The position numbers and the translations under genes were made by a program. Shown in pieces: positions 22,186-34,654 of a DNA stretch of 64,000 nt. Position 1 is the first letter of the stretch, and each line of letters starts with the position of its first letter. The notes below the pieces were generated by a model. That model ran no database searches, was not told the DNA's origin, and saw nothing but the letters and a program-made list of their open reading frames with translations. The stretch is from Lactuca virosa (lineage: Eukaryota; Streptophyta; Magnoliopsida; Asterales; Asteraceae), in the NCBI GenBank assembly GCA_928212115.1, contig CAKMRJ010005523.1:102202065-102266064 (forward strand), read 5' to 3'.

Positions 22186-24660
22186 GAAATTTGGGGCAGA
22201 AGGAAGGAGGAAAATACACACATGTCATAAGTATGTGAATGTTATGTAACAGAATCACATAACATACATGTGACCTAAACATATGCATTCTGTTTCACGT
22301 AATTTTCTCGAATGAACAAAAGAGATTATAGTTTTTTATCTTTAGGTCAAAATCATTTAAATCTGTATATATGTTGTATTAAAGTTTGGTTAGTTACAAA
22401 AATGAAGAGTTAAACATAGAGTTAGAGGTGATTGCACATGCCTGCCCCTTTACCGCTGTTAGTGCCAATGCTAACACGCAACATTTCTATTAACCTAAAC
22501 TTTTAGGAATTTATCTTGGACAAATAACATACTTAATGTTGACGATCTAATTGAAAAAGATTGAACTATATGGTTTCTTGAGTTTTCCGTGTGACAAGAG
22601 TAAAAGATGCGATAAATAAATCTTTGGATGGATATTTCGCATGCGTTATAAAAGCTACAGATTTAGACACGTAACCTAATTTGTATTTTGACTTGTGAAA
22701 ACGACGTTAAATTGATCATTCATGACTTGGTTTGTGGTCATCATATCGTTCATTTGAAAAACATCGATATAATTCAAATTTAACAAGATCTAATTCGTAA
22801 AAATATTGTAGTGACAATGTTTTGATGATGGTTGTTATGGTGAATTTTTCATTACTTGATTTCCTCATTCTAGCTTTTAAATGTAACGTGACTAAAGGTT
22901 CTATATCAATAGAGGACGATATGATATTAATATACTTAAAACTTTAGCAAATTGCAAAATAAAAATATAAAAAATGTATTTTAGGAGTTGATAACACAGG
23001 AAAATATAAAACGTGGGGTCATTGAACCGAAATATACCAAACATGATAAAATTAGTGGTGTTTAAGCTAATTAAGTAAGTGGGGTATTCCTCATCTACTT
23101 TTAATTAGCTTTTAATTATGTTTCTAATTTTTTCATTTATATATAGCCAAAAGTCCAATGACTGGATGATAGTAAGGGGGTGTTTGTTTCGAATGATTTG
23201 GAAGGAGTTTGAATTATATTCATCATTCATGATTTCAAATGCAGTTATTTTAAGAAAGTCCCTCAAACATGGGGTTTCATAGATGTTTCCGACTTCCGTT
23301 AGGTGAAAGGATTTCGAAATCCTTTGAAACAAAGATCTAATTTTTGTTTCAAAGATATTCAAAATTTCCCTCATTTAATAACTTATCTTGTTGGTCGATT
23401 ACACAAACACAGTGACACTAGTATGTTATATTGGGTCAACTTACCGGCCCAACTAAGAGACATGTCTAAAATGGATAACCCCATCAACAAACCTACAACA
23501 AACCCCATCAACTAACCGGCCCAACTAAGAGACATGTCTAATAGGAAACCATAAACAACATATTATATATAATATTAATTTGAGTGATGTATATGAATTT
23601 AGTATATGCGGCTCTGAATTTGGCAGTACTATTTTGTTTTGCTCAAAAATGTGATTAATAATTTTGTACCTGACGTGATGTTTCGTTTAGAGATTTAACG
23701 GAAAAAAAATTGTAAACTGTTTGAAAATTTTTATAGATTTTAAAGAACTGTCAAGATCTTAAAGATGTCCAAGATCTTGACGAACAGTCAAAATCTTAAA
23801 GATAAAATAAAAATACAAATAAATAATTTAAATGATTTATATGCTTGTTATATATATTCAGAATTCCAATGATATCTAGAATGCAAAACAAAACATGTTG
23901 TACATATTTTATTGTAAGAATCGAATAATTAGTGTAAAATGTTTGAAATATGTTAAATATGTTTGAAATGTCCCAAGACGATCAAGAAATATAAAATTGC
24001 ATTGATGTTTATGATTCTTAAAAGATTTGAGATGATTCAAATATATTAAAATGTATAAAACTACAATGATGTTGAAGATAAGCATAATAATAAAGATGTT
24101 TGAAACATATACAAATAAACATTCAAGATGCGACAAAGTATATACGAGGAAAGCCCTTAATCTTGGCTAAGATCTCCGGCATAAAACATCGGTAGTAGAA
24201 AATATATGGTTGCCTCTAGTACTTTTATTAATTAAAGAAGGTTACAAAAAAGAGCTGATGGTGTAGAGAAAGTAGAGAGAACAAGATAAGTAAATCCTGA
24301 TAACCAAGTCTTTTCTTCATGTTTCCTATGATAATTTTGATATGACCCGGTATTCGTCGATGTTTTCAATACCTGAATGATACAGGAGAATAAAAGATAG
24401 AATAATGAATTAATTTAGTACCCTTCATAACATAACCGAGATCTTGACCTTATCCAAGATGTTGAACAACATGTCTACTTTGAATTGTGTAGAAGATGTT
24501 AGTCATAAATTTTCACCCACAATAGGTTGAACCTTGTTAATTTTGGTCACAATTGTTTTTGTTTAGTTACTTAATTTTGGAGCACCTGCATTTCACCGGT
24601 CTTTATTCTCCATTTGATTTATTCCACAACTCCTATCCACCGTCTTCTACCTTACTACTA
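22186..24660. other. AT-rich intergenic DNA, no gene seen
   Basis: No frame encodes a recognisable protein. At 23176 a GGGGGTGTTTGTTTC string resembles the terminal repeat of hAT-like MITEs, but the partner end was not found. The phrase CCGGCCCAACTAAGAGACATG occurs in a short direct duplication (about 23443 and 23517, shared core CCGGCCCAACTAAGAGACAT). Confidence 0.5.
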
Positions 24661-24811
24661 AAGTTATGTCTCTCTCCATGAATTGGGTTTTCAATAAAAC
24701 ATCTACCCCTTCTACTCTCAATCTATCAACACCGTCCGAGAATACCGTCCGATCAAGAGACTAAGTCGACTTCCATGAACATGGTGGATCGAAGTTCAAA
24801 CCGTTCGACAA

Positions 24812-25096
24812 TTGAAGGCTAAAGATAGCGACATAGAAGCGAATTGGGAAAAGACAATACTCAATTTCAAGAAAGAGCTTCATGTAGAGGAGGAACAACC
24901 GAAACCCAAGTTGAGTTCAGATGTAGTCAATAATAGTGAAGATGGTGATGTATTTCAGAGAAAAGACAGGGCTAAAGCTAAATTCTTTGTTTCGCTTTCA
25001 AGTTGGGAGATGAAGAAAGCCTTCGAGGATATGGAAGAGCGACGGTTGTCGTGGAAGCCAAAGAAGCGACCTAAATCTCTACAAAATCAATTGGAT
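24812..25096 (+). pseudogene. DUF1639-like exon relic
   Basis: The open frame contains KFFVSLSSWEMKKAFEDM followed by WKPKKRPKSLQNQLD. Plant DUF1639 proteins have a similar order: a Ser-Leu block with an acidic/hydrophobic helix, then RPKKR...QKQLD. The frame reaches GAT (25094-25096) followed by GTAGGT, a plausible splice donor right after QLD. I could not find the next exon (expected to carry a FPGLWL-like motif) in the following kilobase. Upstream, an ATG at about 24667 opens MSLSMNWVFNKTS but stops after about 33 codons. I call it a truncated gene or pseudogene. A real gene with a distant second exon cannot be excluded. DUF1639 has no established biochemical role. Confidence 0.45.
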
Positions 25097-25169
25097 GTAG
25101 GTATTTCAGAGACAATACTTTGTAGGACCATATTCGTTATAGTTTTGATACACATTTCATACTAATATG

Positions 25170-26070
25170 TAATTACTGAATTTAATATAGCATCTTTAGC
25201 TACCATTTTTTCATGAAATTTTGAGATTTCGTTGCTAATAAACTACAATTCATCATTCTTCTTATGAAATGCCAATCACGATAGATTATAAGTGTAGTTC
25301 TGTAAGAATATTCACATAGTTTTAGGATCTCCTATTTACTCAGTGGCTTGTGAATTTTCTTTGTGATTTTCATTTGTCAAGAACATCTAATAACTTATGT
25401 TCCTTAAAATATCATTTGCAAACCTCAGTTTCTTCTCTAAGGGACCTGAAAGGGCACTTGTATATAAATACATGAACTTTAGGAGTTTGGACCTCATTAC
25501 TTATGGTATACACATTAAATTTCATGCTAACATGCATTGAATACCTTTCTTAATATTCATATTTTGTTTATAATAGTTGATTCTATAAATAGGCAACGTA
25601 AGGTTATAAAAAACGCTCGATGTTATCTTGTCATTGGACGGGGGTTAAGAGATAAATCAGCTAGGTGTGGATTAATCGGGGACCTTAAATTTCTAATTCT
25701 TTAAATTTTAAAAAATTAAATATGACTAATATCATAATAAAAGTCCGTAAATATAATAAATAACATAACAAAATAATTTAATATTATTAATACAACACTA
25801 ATAATACTTCATTAGTCTCTATTGAGAAAGAACTTCTTCAAAGTGTTAAAATCTTATCGTTTGCTACCACTTCGCTCATTGTGTAGGCAAGTATTAATCG
25901 CTAGGCAGTATGTCAAATAGCACCAAGGGACTAATCGGTGTTTAATCAGGACCTAGTTGGGATTTTTACAACACTAGGAAAAAGTAACCAGTAGTTGACT
26001 TTGGAACATGCAATTGTAAATTGTATTGGGAATTTAGAGGGGTTTGTAGTATCTAAATGAATGGTCACAC
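25170..26070. other. Intergenic DNA, no gene seen
   Basis: AT-rich with no coding signal. Between about 25600 and 25975, phrases such as GGATTAATCGGGGACC and GACTAATCGGTGTTTAATC recur in degenerate form, which suggests an old non-coding repeat whose ends I cannot define. Confidence 0.45.
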
Positions 26071-26163
26071 CTTAGAATTGTTCATATAGATATTAAAGAA
26101 AGTAACATTCTCCTTAACGGAAATTTTAAGCCAAGAATTAGAGATTTTGGTCTGGCTAGATTT
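26071..26163 (+). pseudogene. Receptor-like protein kinase fragment (catalytic loop to DFG)
   Basis: The frame from 26071 reads LRIVHIDIKESNILLNGNF and then IRDFGLARF. This is the catalytic loop and DFG motif of plant receptor-like kinases, usually HRDIKASNILLD...DFGLAR. HRD has become HID, while the catalytic Asp, Lys and Asn and the DFG are kept. Upstream codons are broken by stops. Downstream the sequence is cut off exactly by the LTR terminus TGTAACATCC at 26163. It is a 31-codon relic of a kinase gene destroyed or displaced by retrotransposons. Confidence 0.8.
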
Positions 26164-27352
26164 GTAACATCCAAAATTTCAAACCAAATTTTTCATTTTT
26201 AAATTCATATAAAAACGTTGTTCATAAAAAACATATCAATAAAAGCATAGTGTCAAATACAAATCATCATCAAAATATTAGAGTGTCCCAAAATATCTGG
26301 TATCATAAACTGCAAGCGAATGTGTACAATCAAGGCTTTGCTTTCTCGCGTTCCTCAGAAGTACCTGAAACACATTTAATCAATAAATGTAAGCATGAAG
26401 CTTAGCGACTTCCCCAAAATACCACATACAATACATCACAAAATAAACAGTTATGGGTTATCAGCAACCTTGGAGACTACCTGAAGTCGTGGGCAAATTG
26501 CACGCCATGTGGGTTATCAGCAACCCTAAGACTACCCGAAGTATCAGCACACGCAAAGTAACACATATCAAAGTAATAGCACATAGACCCAGCTGGTCAT
26601 CATATATATAAATATATTCTACCACATACGTAAGAATAAGTGAAGAGACTCACCTCGCATAGATGACTGATAGAACTCACACCGGAACTGCCAGAACTAG
26701 ACTCCGCCTAATAATTAAACCAATTAACCCTAATTAGTAATTAAGATAATTTTCCATACTCCACTAATCCTAAAACAAGTCTAATCCATAATTAGGGCAA
26801 AAGACCATTTTTCCCCTTCAAAATCCCTCACAAATTCTCTTAAGGTACAACGGGTCAAAAGTCAAGAAAAGTCAACTGCGGTCATACGCATGACATATAC
26901 AACTCTATGTTGGGCGTAGAGTGTAAGGCAGGAGGGGTCGGGTTCGTAACTGGCTACGATGGGCATAGCCAGGATTATGCTTGGCGTACGTGGCCTTGTC
27001 TCAAAATCCAATTTTTAATGTCTTAATCATTAAGAAATTTACTCCAACCTCAGATCCGACCCTTAAAGGATGTCTTAATCCATAAAGTCTCTGAATTTAA
27101 GCCTTTGCATGGCTACAAAGAGCTAAATCCCAAAACCCTAACATTTCACTTCACTAAAAACTCCATAACTCATGCATGGGAGAAAGGAAAGGACCAAGCT
27201 AACATTTTTATGAATCTAAACACCCTAAAACGTCTAAAAGGACATTTCATATGCTTTGGAGCGTTCCAAACTCACAAAGATCAAGGTTTTGGGACAAAAA
27301 GAACTTAAATCCATGTTTAAAAAAGATCTATCAAAATAAGCTCCAAGGTTTT
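26163..27352 (-). repeat. Truncated Gypsy-type LTR, antisense
   Basis: Begins TGTAACATCCAAAATTTC, the reverse complement of the GGATGTTACA LTR end seen in elements E and D. It contains two partial copies of a GGGTTATCAGCAACC...GACTACC(T/C)GAAGT phrase (about 26455 and 26511). The other LTR end and the interior are missing. Near 27352 it gives way to the LTR of element D. Confidence 0.6.
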
Positions 27353-28496
27353 GGGACATGCAAGACCTTAAATCATCGATTTTTATGATCTTAGGAGTGT
27401 TAGGAAGCCTCCTGGAAAAGATGGAGTAGCGACTTAATGGATTAAGAAGTTTTTGGATCGAATTGGCACGCAGATGAATCTCATGACATGAAGAAGATGC
27501 ATGTCACGTCGTGAGGAGTGTAAGACTCGACTATTTTGTCCTGTAGTGGCTCACGTCGTGAGCCATAGATGGTCACGTCGTGAGGGTCTGCTGACTGTTG
27601 ACTTTCGTTGACCGTTGACTTTTTGACCAAGTTTAACTTTGGGTCAAACTTGAGGATTTTGGGATATTGATTGAGATTATATCTGGTTCTGGTATTAGTG
27701 GATTCGCAGGAGCAGGCTATGCATAAAAGGGATCGTATCAAAGTGTTTCAGAATTCTTCGATTTAGGTGAGTCTTCCTCACTGTACTTGCGGGTCGAAAG
27801 CACCAAGGCCGGCCCATTGGATTGATATCCCGGTTTACCATATGTTTCGACGCTGTAGTGATATGTTAGATCTGTATTCTAGTTTCTAGGGTGTTGCTAC
27901 GCGGTAGTGATCTAGAGGTATGCCTGTTTGTCTGTTGGTTGATTATATGTTTATTTGTTATGTATATGTCGACATATTTTGAGTGGTGGTTGAGGCTTTA
28001 CTGCTTTGTGCGTGAGCCAACAGACTGGGGGCATCCCAACCCGATGGTTGATTGGGCCTGAGGGTATTCCATCCCGAGGATGATTGGACCCATTGTATAT
28101 TGGCATTCCAACCTGGGGTATTCCATCCCGAGGATGACAGGACCCATAGCTTGATTGGGCCTTGGGTATTCCAACCCGATGGTTGATTGGACTCGGCATG
28201 CTTGGTTGTATATGTTATCTATTGTGTGTTGGTACTTTAGGGAAACTCACTAAGTTTGGTGCTTACAGTTTTAGTTTATGGTTTTAGGTACTTCAAAGGA
28301 TCGTGGAAAAGCGAAGGCGTGATCGTGCACATCCTCGTGGTTTTGATGATACTGAATTGGGGACAATCTGATATATGATTTCTATTTTTGAGAACAACGT
28401 TTCGTAAAACAATGGTTTTGATTGGATGGTATCTGAAAACAATGATTTTACTTTAATTAAAAATGAAAATTTTTGCCTAGATTTTGGGATGTTTCA
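27353..28496 (+). repeat. 5' LTR of element D, missing its first ~680 bp
   Basis: Matches the 3' LTR from about 33526 to 34654. It ends GGGATGTTTCA immediately before the primer site. It has ACGT-centred palindromes (27503-27585), W-box-like clusters (about 27594-27640) and degenerate repeats of GGTATTCCAACCCGATGGTTG (28028-28195). Confidence 0.8.
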
Positions 28497-28499
28497 AAT

Positions 28500-28511
28500 T
28501 GGTATCAGAGC
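28500..28511 (+). other. Primer-binding site of element D
   Basis: TGGTATCAGAGC, 3 nt after the LTR end, initiator-Met type. Confidence 0.93.
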
Positions 28512-31500
28512 CCTAGTTTGAGTAAATTGGACGAACATTTGTGTGAATCCAGACTCAAACTAAGGATCTGTGTGAGTTTTCAAATTATTTTCAAATAGTT
28601 CAAAGATATTTTCAAAATCAAAATTCAAAATTATTTTCCGAAGTAACAAAGGAAGGATGAGATGTGTACGATCAGCCGAAGCAAGAAAGTTACCCCAAGT
28701 TACCACACTGTTTCTTGTTTATGATGATTATGGTAGAACTGCATGCTAGTGATAGGCTATGGATCTTTAGGAATTGCATGATAGAATTGCCTGATATATG
28801 ATGCCTGATAGCTTAGGGTTACTTCTTGGATGGACTTGACATCATTACTATAGTTGCTTAGCGTGTGCATCATAGTTTTACATAACAAGGATTCTATAGC
28901 CTGAGAATGTTTGATTTAGCTTTATTTCCTGTTCTTGTCTAATTAAGGGCTTAGGGTAGAGTTAAGTATTCGACTGTCTATGGGATCCAGCGTTATGTAT
29001 GATTAGCATGCATGAGTGGCTATAGGGTTGGTGGAAGTTTCATGAGTGGGTACAGTTCATAGCAGGTCAGCGTGAGGAATGATTAACCACTCTTGATAGA
29101 GTGAGGACAGGATGAGGGTGTATCCTAGATGCTTGGGCCTAGAGGTCGGGAATTTCGTATGAGGATCTTCCTGATTTTTATTGTGTCTTAGTTCCAATCG
29201 ACTCCACTGCTCGGATGTTGCTTGCTTTGTGCTTTGTAGTACTCATATTGATGTGAGTTAACACGTTAAATTGCATGCTATGAAGGTTAAATTATCTTAG
29301 AGTGAAGGATTTGGTTCCATTGCGCAGCTCTTGTCTGAGTCTAACTATTGTAGGGTTGAGTCCTTTAGTGGAAAGATTATTTAAGCTTTGTTGCATGTAA
29401 TTGTATTCATGAAGTGGTTAGCTGACATTAGTAGGGGTTCTTCTGCAGCTGATGGTATGGGAGGTGGGGAATCCTAGGAGAGCCTAGGAAGTGCTTTAGT
29501 ATGGTTGTTACACTGTTCAGTAGGTATTAGGAGTATTATTATGAGTTGATGACTTAAAAGACTTGATATGATTCTTGAGGAAAGTATGGATAGGAGTGGA
29601 AGGTAGTATTGGGCCCATACTACTGGAAGCACAGTATCCATACTCGAATCGAGGAAAATTCTGGGGATTCTAAGGAGTTGGTTGGGGAAGATAGCATGGT
29701 TTGATACCATGATTCGTGGCAGTGGTTCCATATATGTCGAACTTTTGGTTATGGTTGTTCAGACATGAGGATGGGTCTGGTAATTGTTTTGGGCCTCAGT
29801 GGCGATCTCAACTTGGGTCTAAATGGTGCAGACCTAGGTGAGTTTTTTGGTTTTGAGGCCTCTAGGTCATTGCTCGAGGTCGTGCATTTGAGTCACGCGA
29901 ATCAAGAAGGAAACGATTGTTATGACCGACTTAAGGATTGTAGTTGGAAGTTGGGTGACTGACTGATGTACTGTAATGTTGCTAACTATGGTAAAGATTA
30001 TGTCATTTCATTTTGCTGAGTTCGGAAAAGGAGTGAGAAGGCATGTGATTTCCGTAGTTGTGATGTAAACCCAACGTGGGGATGGATGGTTGCGGTCTTT
30101 GATGGAAAAACGACAGTATGGGAATACACATGAGGATTTTGCGGTATGGTTTCCTTGAGATGAGATCAAGGGTCTGTAAATTTTGAAAGCTTCCTCGCCT
30201 TCACCCTATGAGTTCAGGGTGCTTTCCTGGCTCGCCTTCACTTCCTGGGGTTCAGGCAGGGCTGGTGCTAGCTGATGGTTGCAGGTGATCGGGGAAGTGA
30301 ATCGGAAGTGACCACCTTGTTGTCTCTGATGCATTCTGACTTTGAGAATGATGCCTTTTGTATCTATGAGCGACTCTTGCAATGAATTGACGGTTGGGAT
30401 TTGTAGGCGAGGAGTATATGTTTTTGGATCGGAAGTTTGTGTTTTACTTGTGCATTTTCATGAATTCTTGATGTTAGAGGTGGTTATAGTTGGAAGTTCC
30501 CAAGGTCTTCATCTAAGATTCAGAATCTTTTGGGCCTGCTTGGTCATGATATAGAAGATCATCTTGTGTTTTCTTGTGAATCCCAAGGGTCAGGGATTAT
30601 ATGCTTCTGGGTGAGCCGGTTTGAGTCATGACTTCTTTACAACGCCAGCTGGAGGTTGTTCGAACACTAAGTGGGAGAGAACTGGGTATTCTACTTGAAG
30701 GATTGTCAATCTGTTCGAGTTTATGGTTTCAGAAGGATGGGTTGTATGGATCTGTTGTTCGAGTATGCAAAATTTAGGTTCAAGACTTGGTCAAGTCGGG
30801 GGTATAAGGAAAGTTTCCATAATATGTATGTGCTTAAAAGTGTGTGGGTTATCTTTTCGGCAGGAGGCGGTTGAACTAGGAGCTTGTTGTGTTTAGTTGT
30901 TTCTTTCGGGATCGCTAATGCTAGATCAGGAGGCATTCGGGTTACCCAGAATGAGTATCGATTGTTGAAGGATTTGTCAGGTTGTAGTCTAGATTGGACA
31001 GTTGCTGATTAGCCAATCAGTTTCAGAACTGGTGTGTTTAGGTCCACGTGGGTTTTGGCTAAGAAGTACAATGGATGCGTCAACTTGTTGTCAAGATCTA
31101 TACATTGTACGTTTTGGTTTATGGTTATGGGTAACCTAAATGGTTGGTCGTGGAATTATTTGTCATATCAGGCTCAAGTTCGGTAGATGTCCTTGGTTAT
31201 TGGAAGTTCGGATGTGGTGGGAGGGGCAACATTGTTAGTTTTCAGGTATGACTTTGGATTTGGGCAGAATCCAATTTTGGCATGTCGCGTCGGCAGGGTT
31301 GGTAGCTGGACCAACCGACCAGGGTTTTGACAGCATTTCAGATGGCTCTAGAGGTTTTAGTGAGCTATCTGTGTATTGGATGGATCTGTTCGGTTTCAAT
31401 CAAGGTGAGGGATCTTAGTCTTCTGCCATTCATGAGGATGTTCCTGTTAGCAGTTGAGGTTCGTCACTTCGTATTGAATCTACTGTACCACACCTGATGG

Positions 31501-32806
31501 GGAAGGATTATGAGGAAGAAAGAGTGCAGTAGAGCTAGAGTTGGTCATGTGTTTTCCCTTGGAGACTTGTGTAGTTTAAGAAAAATAGCACTGGAGCACT
31601 GAGAGAGAATTATATGCATGGCTCTTATTTGGATTACAGTCTTTTGAGTTAAAAAAAAAGTACGGCCGTCTATCCCATTCTCGGATTGTGTGCGACCATG
31701 TTTTCATCGGATTTTTCATTGGTAGCAGCCTGTATTGTGAAGGGAAGTGTGCATGGTAGAAGAATATGGTTAAGGTTAGGTTTTGGTTATGGAATCCCGA
31801 GTCATGAAGTTCGTGGTGAAGGTTTAGCGTGGGTTGTCAGGTGGAGGTACATCTGAGCTTATTCGGGATGCAACATGAAATTCTCGGATGGACCATCGTT
31901 ATTTTGTGGGAGCAATGGGCTAATTTATGTTTCAAGTTCAGTTGTAATCTCGGTTGACAGTTGAATGAAATTAAGGCCTCTTAGGTATCTGGTTATCAGT
32001 GGTTGGGACCAAGTAATAAAGTGCAAGTTGGTCTGAGTATCATGGATCGTGCGATGGTTGGTTAGTAGATCGGGGGTAAGCTCGGGTGTTGTTATAGGAT
32101 AGAAGTGTAGAGGTTGTTAGAGCCGAGTAGGAGCCCATCCTATTTTTGTATGTGATCGTTGGGTTTCTTGTGGTGGTACATTTATATGCGGGATTGGATT
32201 GGCGGCATTCGGATGAGAATTGTGGGATTCTTTGTTCCGAGGGACAACGTATGGCCAAGAAGATCTAGGACTGGTCAAATCTATGGGTTTCGGTCAACAT
32301 AATTGATAGAAAGGATGGTTTTGTCTTGTCTATTGGGTTTTGTAAGAATTTCTCAGTGGTGCATCAGCATGTGTGAGGATGGCAGCTACGATGAGGACTG
32401 AAGTTCCTATTTCAGATGTTGGTGATCGATGCAAGGCGGGAGACCTTGGTCGGGTTATGTTGGAAGAGTTGGGTAGCACGAGTGTCAGTGGAGTGGTTTA
32501 GTTTTCTTGAAGTTTGTTCATGATCTTGAAACCTGGAAGTCCTAGACTAAAAAATGAATTATTCTCTTGTGAATTAACAATGTTGTGGGGAATTGTTTAT
32601 CGTCAGGTTGCTTCCTTTTTTACAGTATGCAGAGACGTCGAGAGGAAATCGATCGTAATGAGGTGCTAAAATTACTGCATGAGCTTGGCTTTGGATCTGG
32701 AACGCTACCGGCACGGGTCTTGGTATCCAAGGGATCTCAGACTGTGTTAAAGGAGTTGGGTTTGAAGGACCTCAAATGGTTGCCTCTTGAATGGGAACAA
32801 GAAGAC
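28512..32806 (+). other. Non-coding interior of element D
   Basis: Only short chance frames occur. The longest near the 3' end (32585-32848) ends in a sequence that mimics the C-terminus of Gypsy pol and overlaps the polypurine tract. Blocks such as CTCGAATCGAGG (about 29643) and GGTATGGTTTCCTTGAGATGA (about 30154) have counterparts in element E on the minus strand (about 48220 and 47555), which shows the interior is shared by the family. Confidence 0.65.
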
Positions 32807-32843
32807 ATTTCGAGGACGAAATTTAATTTAAGTGGGGGGGAAC
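32807..32843 (+). other. Pre-PPT hairpin and polypurine tract of element D
   Basis: ATTTCG-AGGA-CGAAAT (32807-32822), then TTAATTTAAGTGGGGGGGAAC abutting the 3' LTR. In coding relatives this DNA encodes an F-E-D-E run at the end of pol. Here no long frame leads into it. Confidence 0.7.
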
Positions 32844-34654
32844 TATAACACCCAGTTTCCAGATCGGGTCGATTTAGGGTTTCAAGGAGTTGAGCCATCG
32901 TTTTTCGGTAAGACCAAGACTCACGACGTGAGCCATAGTGAGGTCAGGACGTGAGCAGCAAAAAATGAAGATTCTAATTTAAGTTGAGCTCACGACGTGA
33001 GCATTAAGAGCTCACGATGTGAGGTACGCTGCAGCCCAAGCCCACGATCTTTAATGGTTTCCATCGTATTAAAACCCCCACACACTTCATTTTTGGGTTC
33101 CAAACCAGCCTCCTTCGTCTCTAAACTCAATAAAACCCTAACCATAACCTCTCTTTGTGTTTCTTGAGCTTTTGGTGTAGTTTTGGAGGTTTGAAGAGAA
33201 AGAGATCACCATGGAAGCATAGTTGCAGATTGGAAGCTTCATTTGCAACCTTTAGCCACACTTCTAGAACAATGTGAGTAATCAAGATCCAAGCTTTATG
33301 CTTCCTTATTGCTAGATCTAAGGTTGTATGCATATTTATCCAAGATCTTAAGAGTTAGAGTATTGGGACTCTATAAAGTTGCCAACTTTATGGGTCCTTA
33401 GGGTCCCTAGGTGCTTATATGTCATGGATCTAAAGTTTGAAGGATGTTTGAGTCCATGCTTGAGAAATTACTTCCTTTTCTTCATAAATGACCTAGTTTG
33501 GGCTCAAGTCTTGTATTGGACATGAAAGACCTTAAAGCATCAATTTTTATGATCTTAGAAGTGTTAGGAAGCCTGCTGGAAAAGATGGAGTAGCGGCTTA
33601 ATGGATTAAGAAGTTTTTGGATCGAATTGGCACTCAGACGAATCTCACGACGTGAGGAAGATGCATGTCACGTCGTGAGGAGTTTAAGACCCAACTATTT
33701 TGTTAGTAGTAGCTCACGTCGTGAGCCATAGATGGTCACGTCCTGAGGGTCTGCTGACTATTGACTTTCGTTGACTGTTGACTTTTTAACCAAGTTTGAC
33801 TTTGGCTCAAACTTGAGGATTTTGGGCTATTGATTGAGATTCTATCCAGTTCTAGTATTAGTAGATTCGCGAGAGCAGGAAATGCTTAAAAGGGATCGTA
33901 TCGCAGTGTTTCAGAATTCTTCGATTTAGATGAGTCTTCCTCACTGTACTTGCGGGTCGAAGGCAACAAGGTTGGCCTATTGGATTGATATCCCAGTTTA
34001 CCATATGTTTCGACGCTATAGTGATATGTTAGATCTATATTCTAGTTTCTAGGGTGTTGCTATGCGGTAGTGATGTGTAGATATGCATGTTTGTCTGTTG
34101 GTTGATTATATGTTTATTTGTTAAGTATATGTCGACATATTTTGAGTGGTGGTTGAGGCTTTAGTTCTTTGTGCGTGAGCCAACAGACCGGGGGCATCCC
34201 AACCCGATGGTTGATTGGGCCTGAGGGTCCATCCCGAGGATGACTGGACCCGTTGTATATTGGCATTCCAACCTGGGGTATTCCATCCCGAGAATGATTG
34301 GAACTGGAGGTTGATTGGGCCTGGGGTATTCCAACCCGATGATTGCTTGGACCCGACATGCTTGTTTGTACATGTTATCTATTGTGTGTTGGTACTTTGG
34401 GGAAACTCACTAAGCTTCGTGCTTACAGTTTTAGTTTATGGTTTCAGGTACTTCAAAGGTTTGTTGAAAAGAGAAGGCGTGATCGTGCACATCCTCTTGG
34501 TTTTAGGATACTGAATTGGGGACACTCAGATATATGACTTCTATTTTTGAGAACACATTTCGTAAATCAATGGTTTTGATCGGATGGTATCTGAAAACAA
34601 TGATTTTACTTGATTTAAAAACAAAAAATATTTCCTTGATTTTTGTATGTTTCA
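32844..34654 (+). repeat. 3' LTR of element D
   Basis: Starts TATAACACCCAGTTTCC (TG changed to TA) and ends TATGTTTCA. It contains at least seven copies of the palindrome CTCACGWCGTGAG or close variants (32930-32942, 32988-33002, 33009-33023, 33644-33656, 33668-33678, 33712-33726, about 33735). Next to them is a TTGAC-rich cluster (about 33755-33800). Confidence 0.8.

Larger units (their letters stand above)
27353..34654 (+). mobile_element. Element D: Gypsy-type retrotransposon with non-coding interior
   Basis: A 5'-truncated LTR (27353-28496), primer-binding site (28500-28511), about 4.3 kb of interior, a pre-PPT hairpin and PPT (32807-32843), and a full 3' LTR (32844-34654). The interior has no recognisable gag or pol. 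It resembles, block by block, the interior of the antisense element E, so this is a family with a conserved non-coding body: the architecture called LARD in plants. The Gypsy link rests on the PBS, PPT context and LTR style. Confidence 0.75.

Noticed and set aside
23176..23400. hAT-type MITE starting GGGGGTGTTTGTTT
   Set aside because: Only one terminal motif is visible. No matching inverted end or 8-bp duplication was found.
24660..26163. Helitron capturing both gene relics
   Set aside because: No 5' TC, 3' CTRR or terminal hairpin could be identified, so capture remains speculation.
27951..28199. Antisense frame with repeated NHRVG-IP phrases (also 34114-34359)
   Set aside because: It is a by-product of degenerate tandem repeats in the LTR of D. 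No start context or family support.
32585..32848. 87-codon frame at the 3' end of element D
   Set aside because: It overlaps the pre-PPT hairpin and PPT and resembles only the relic C-terminus of Gypsy pol.
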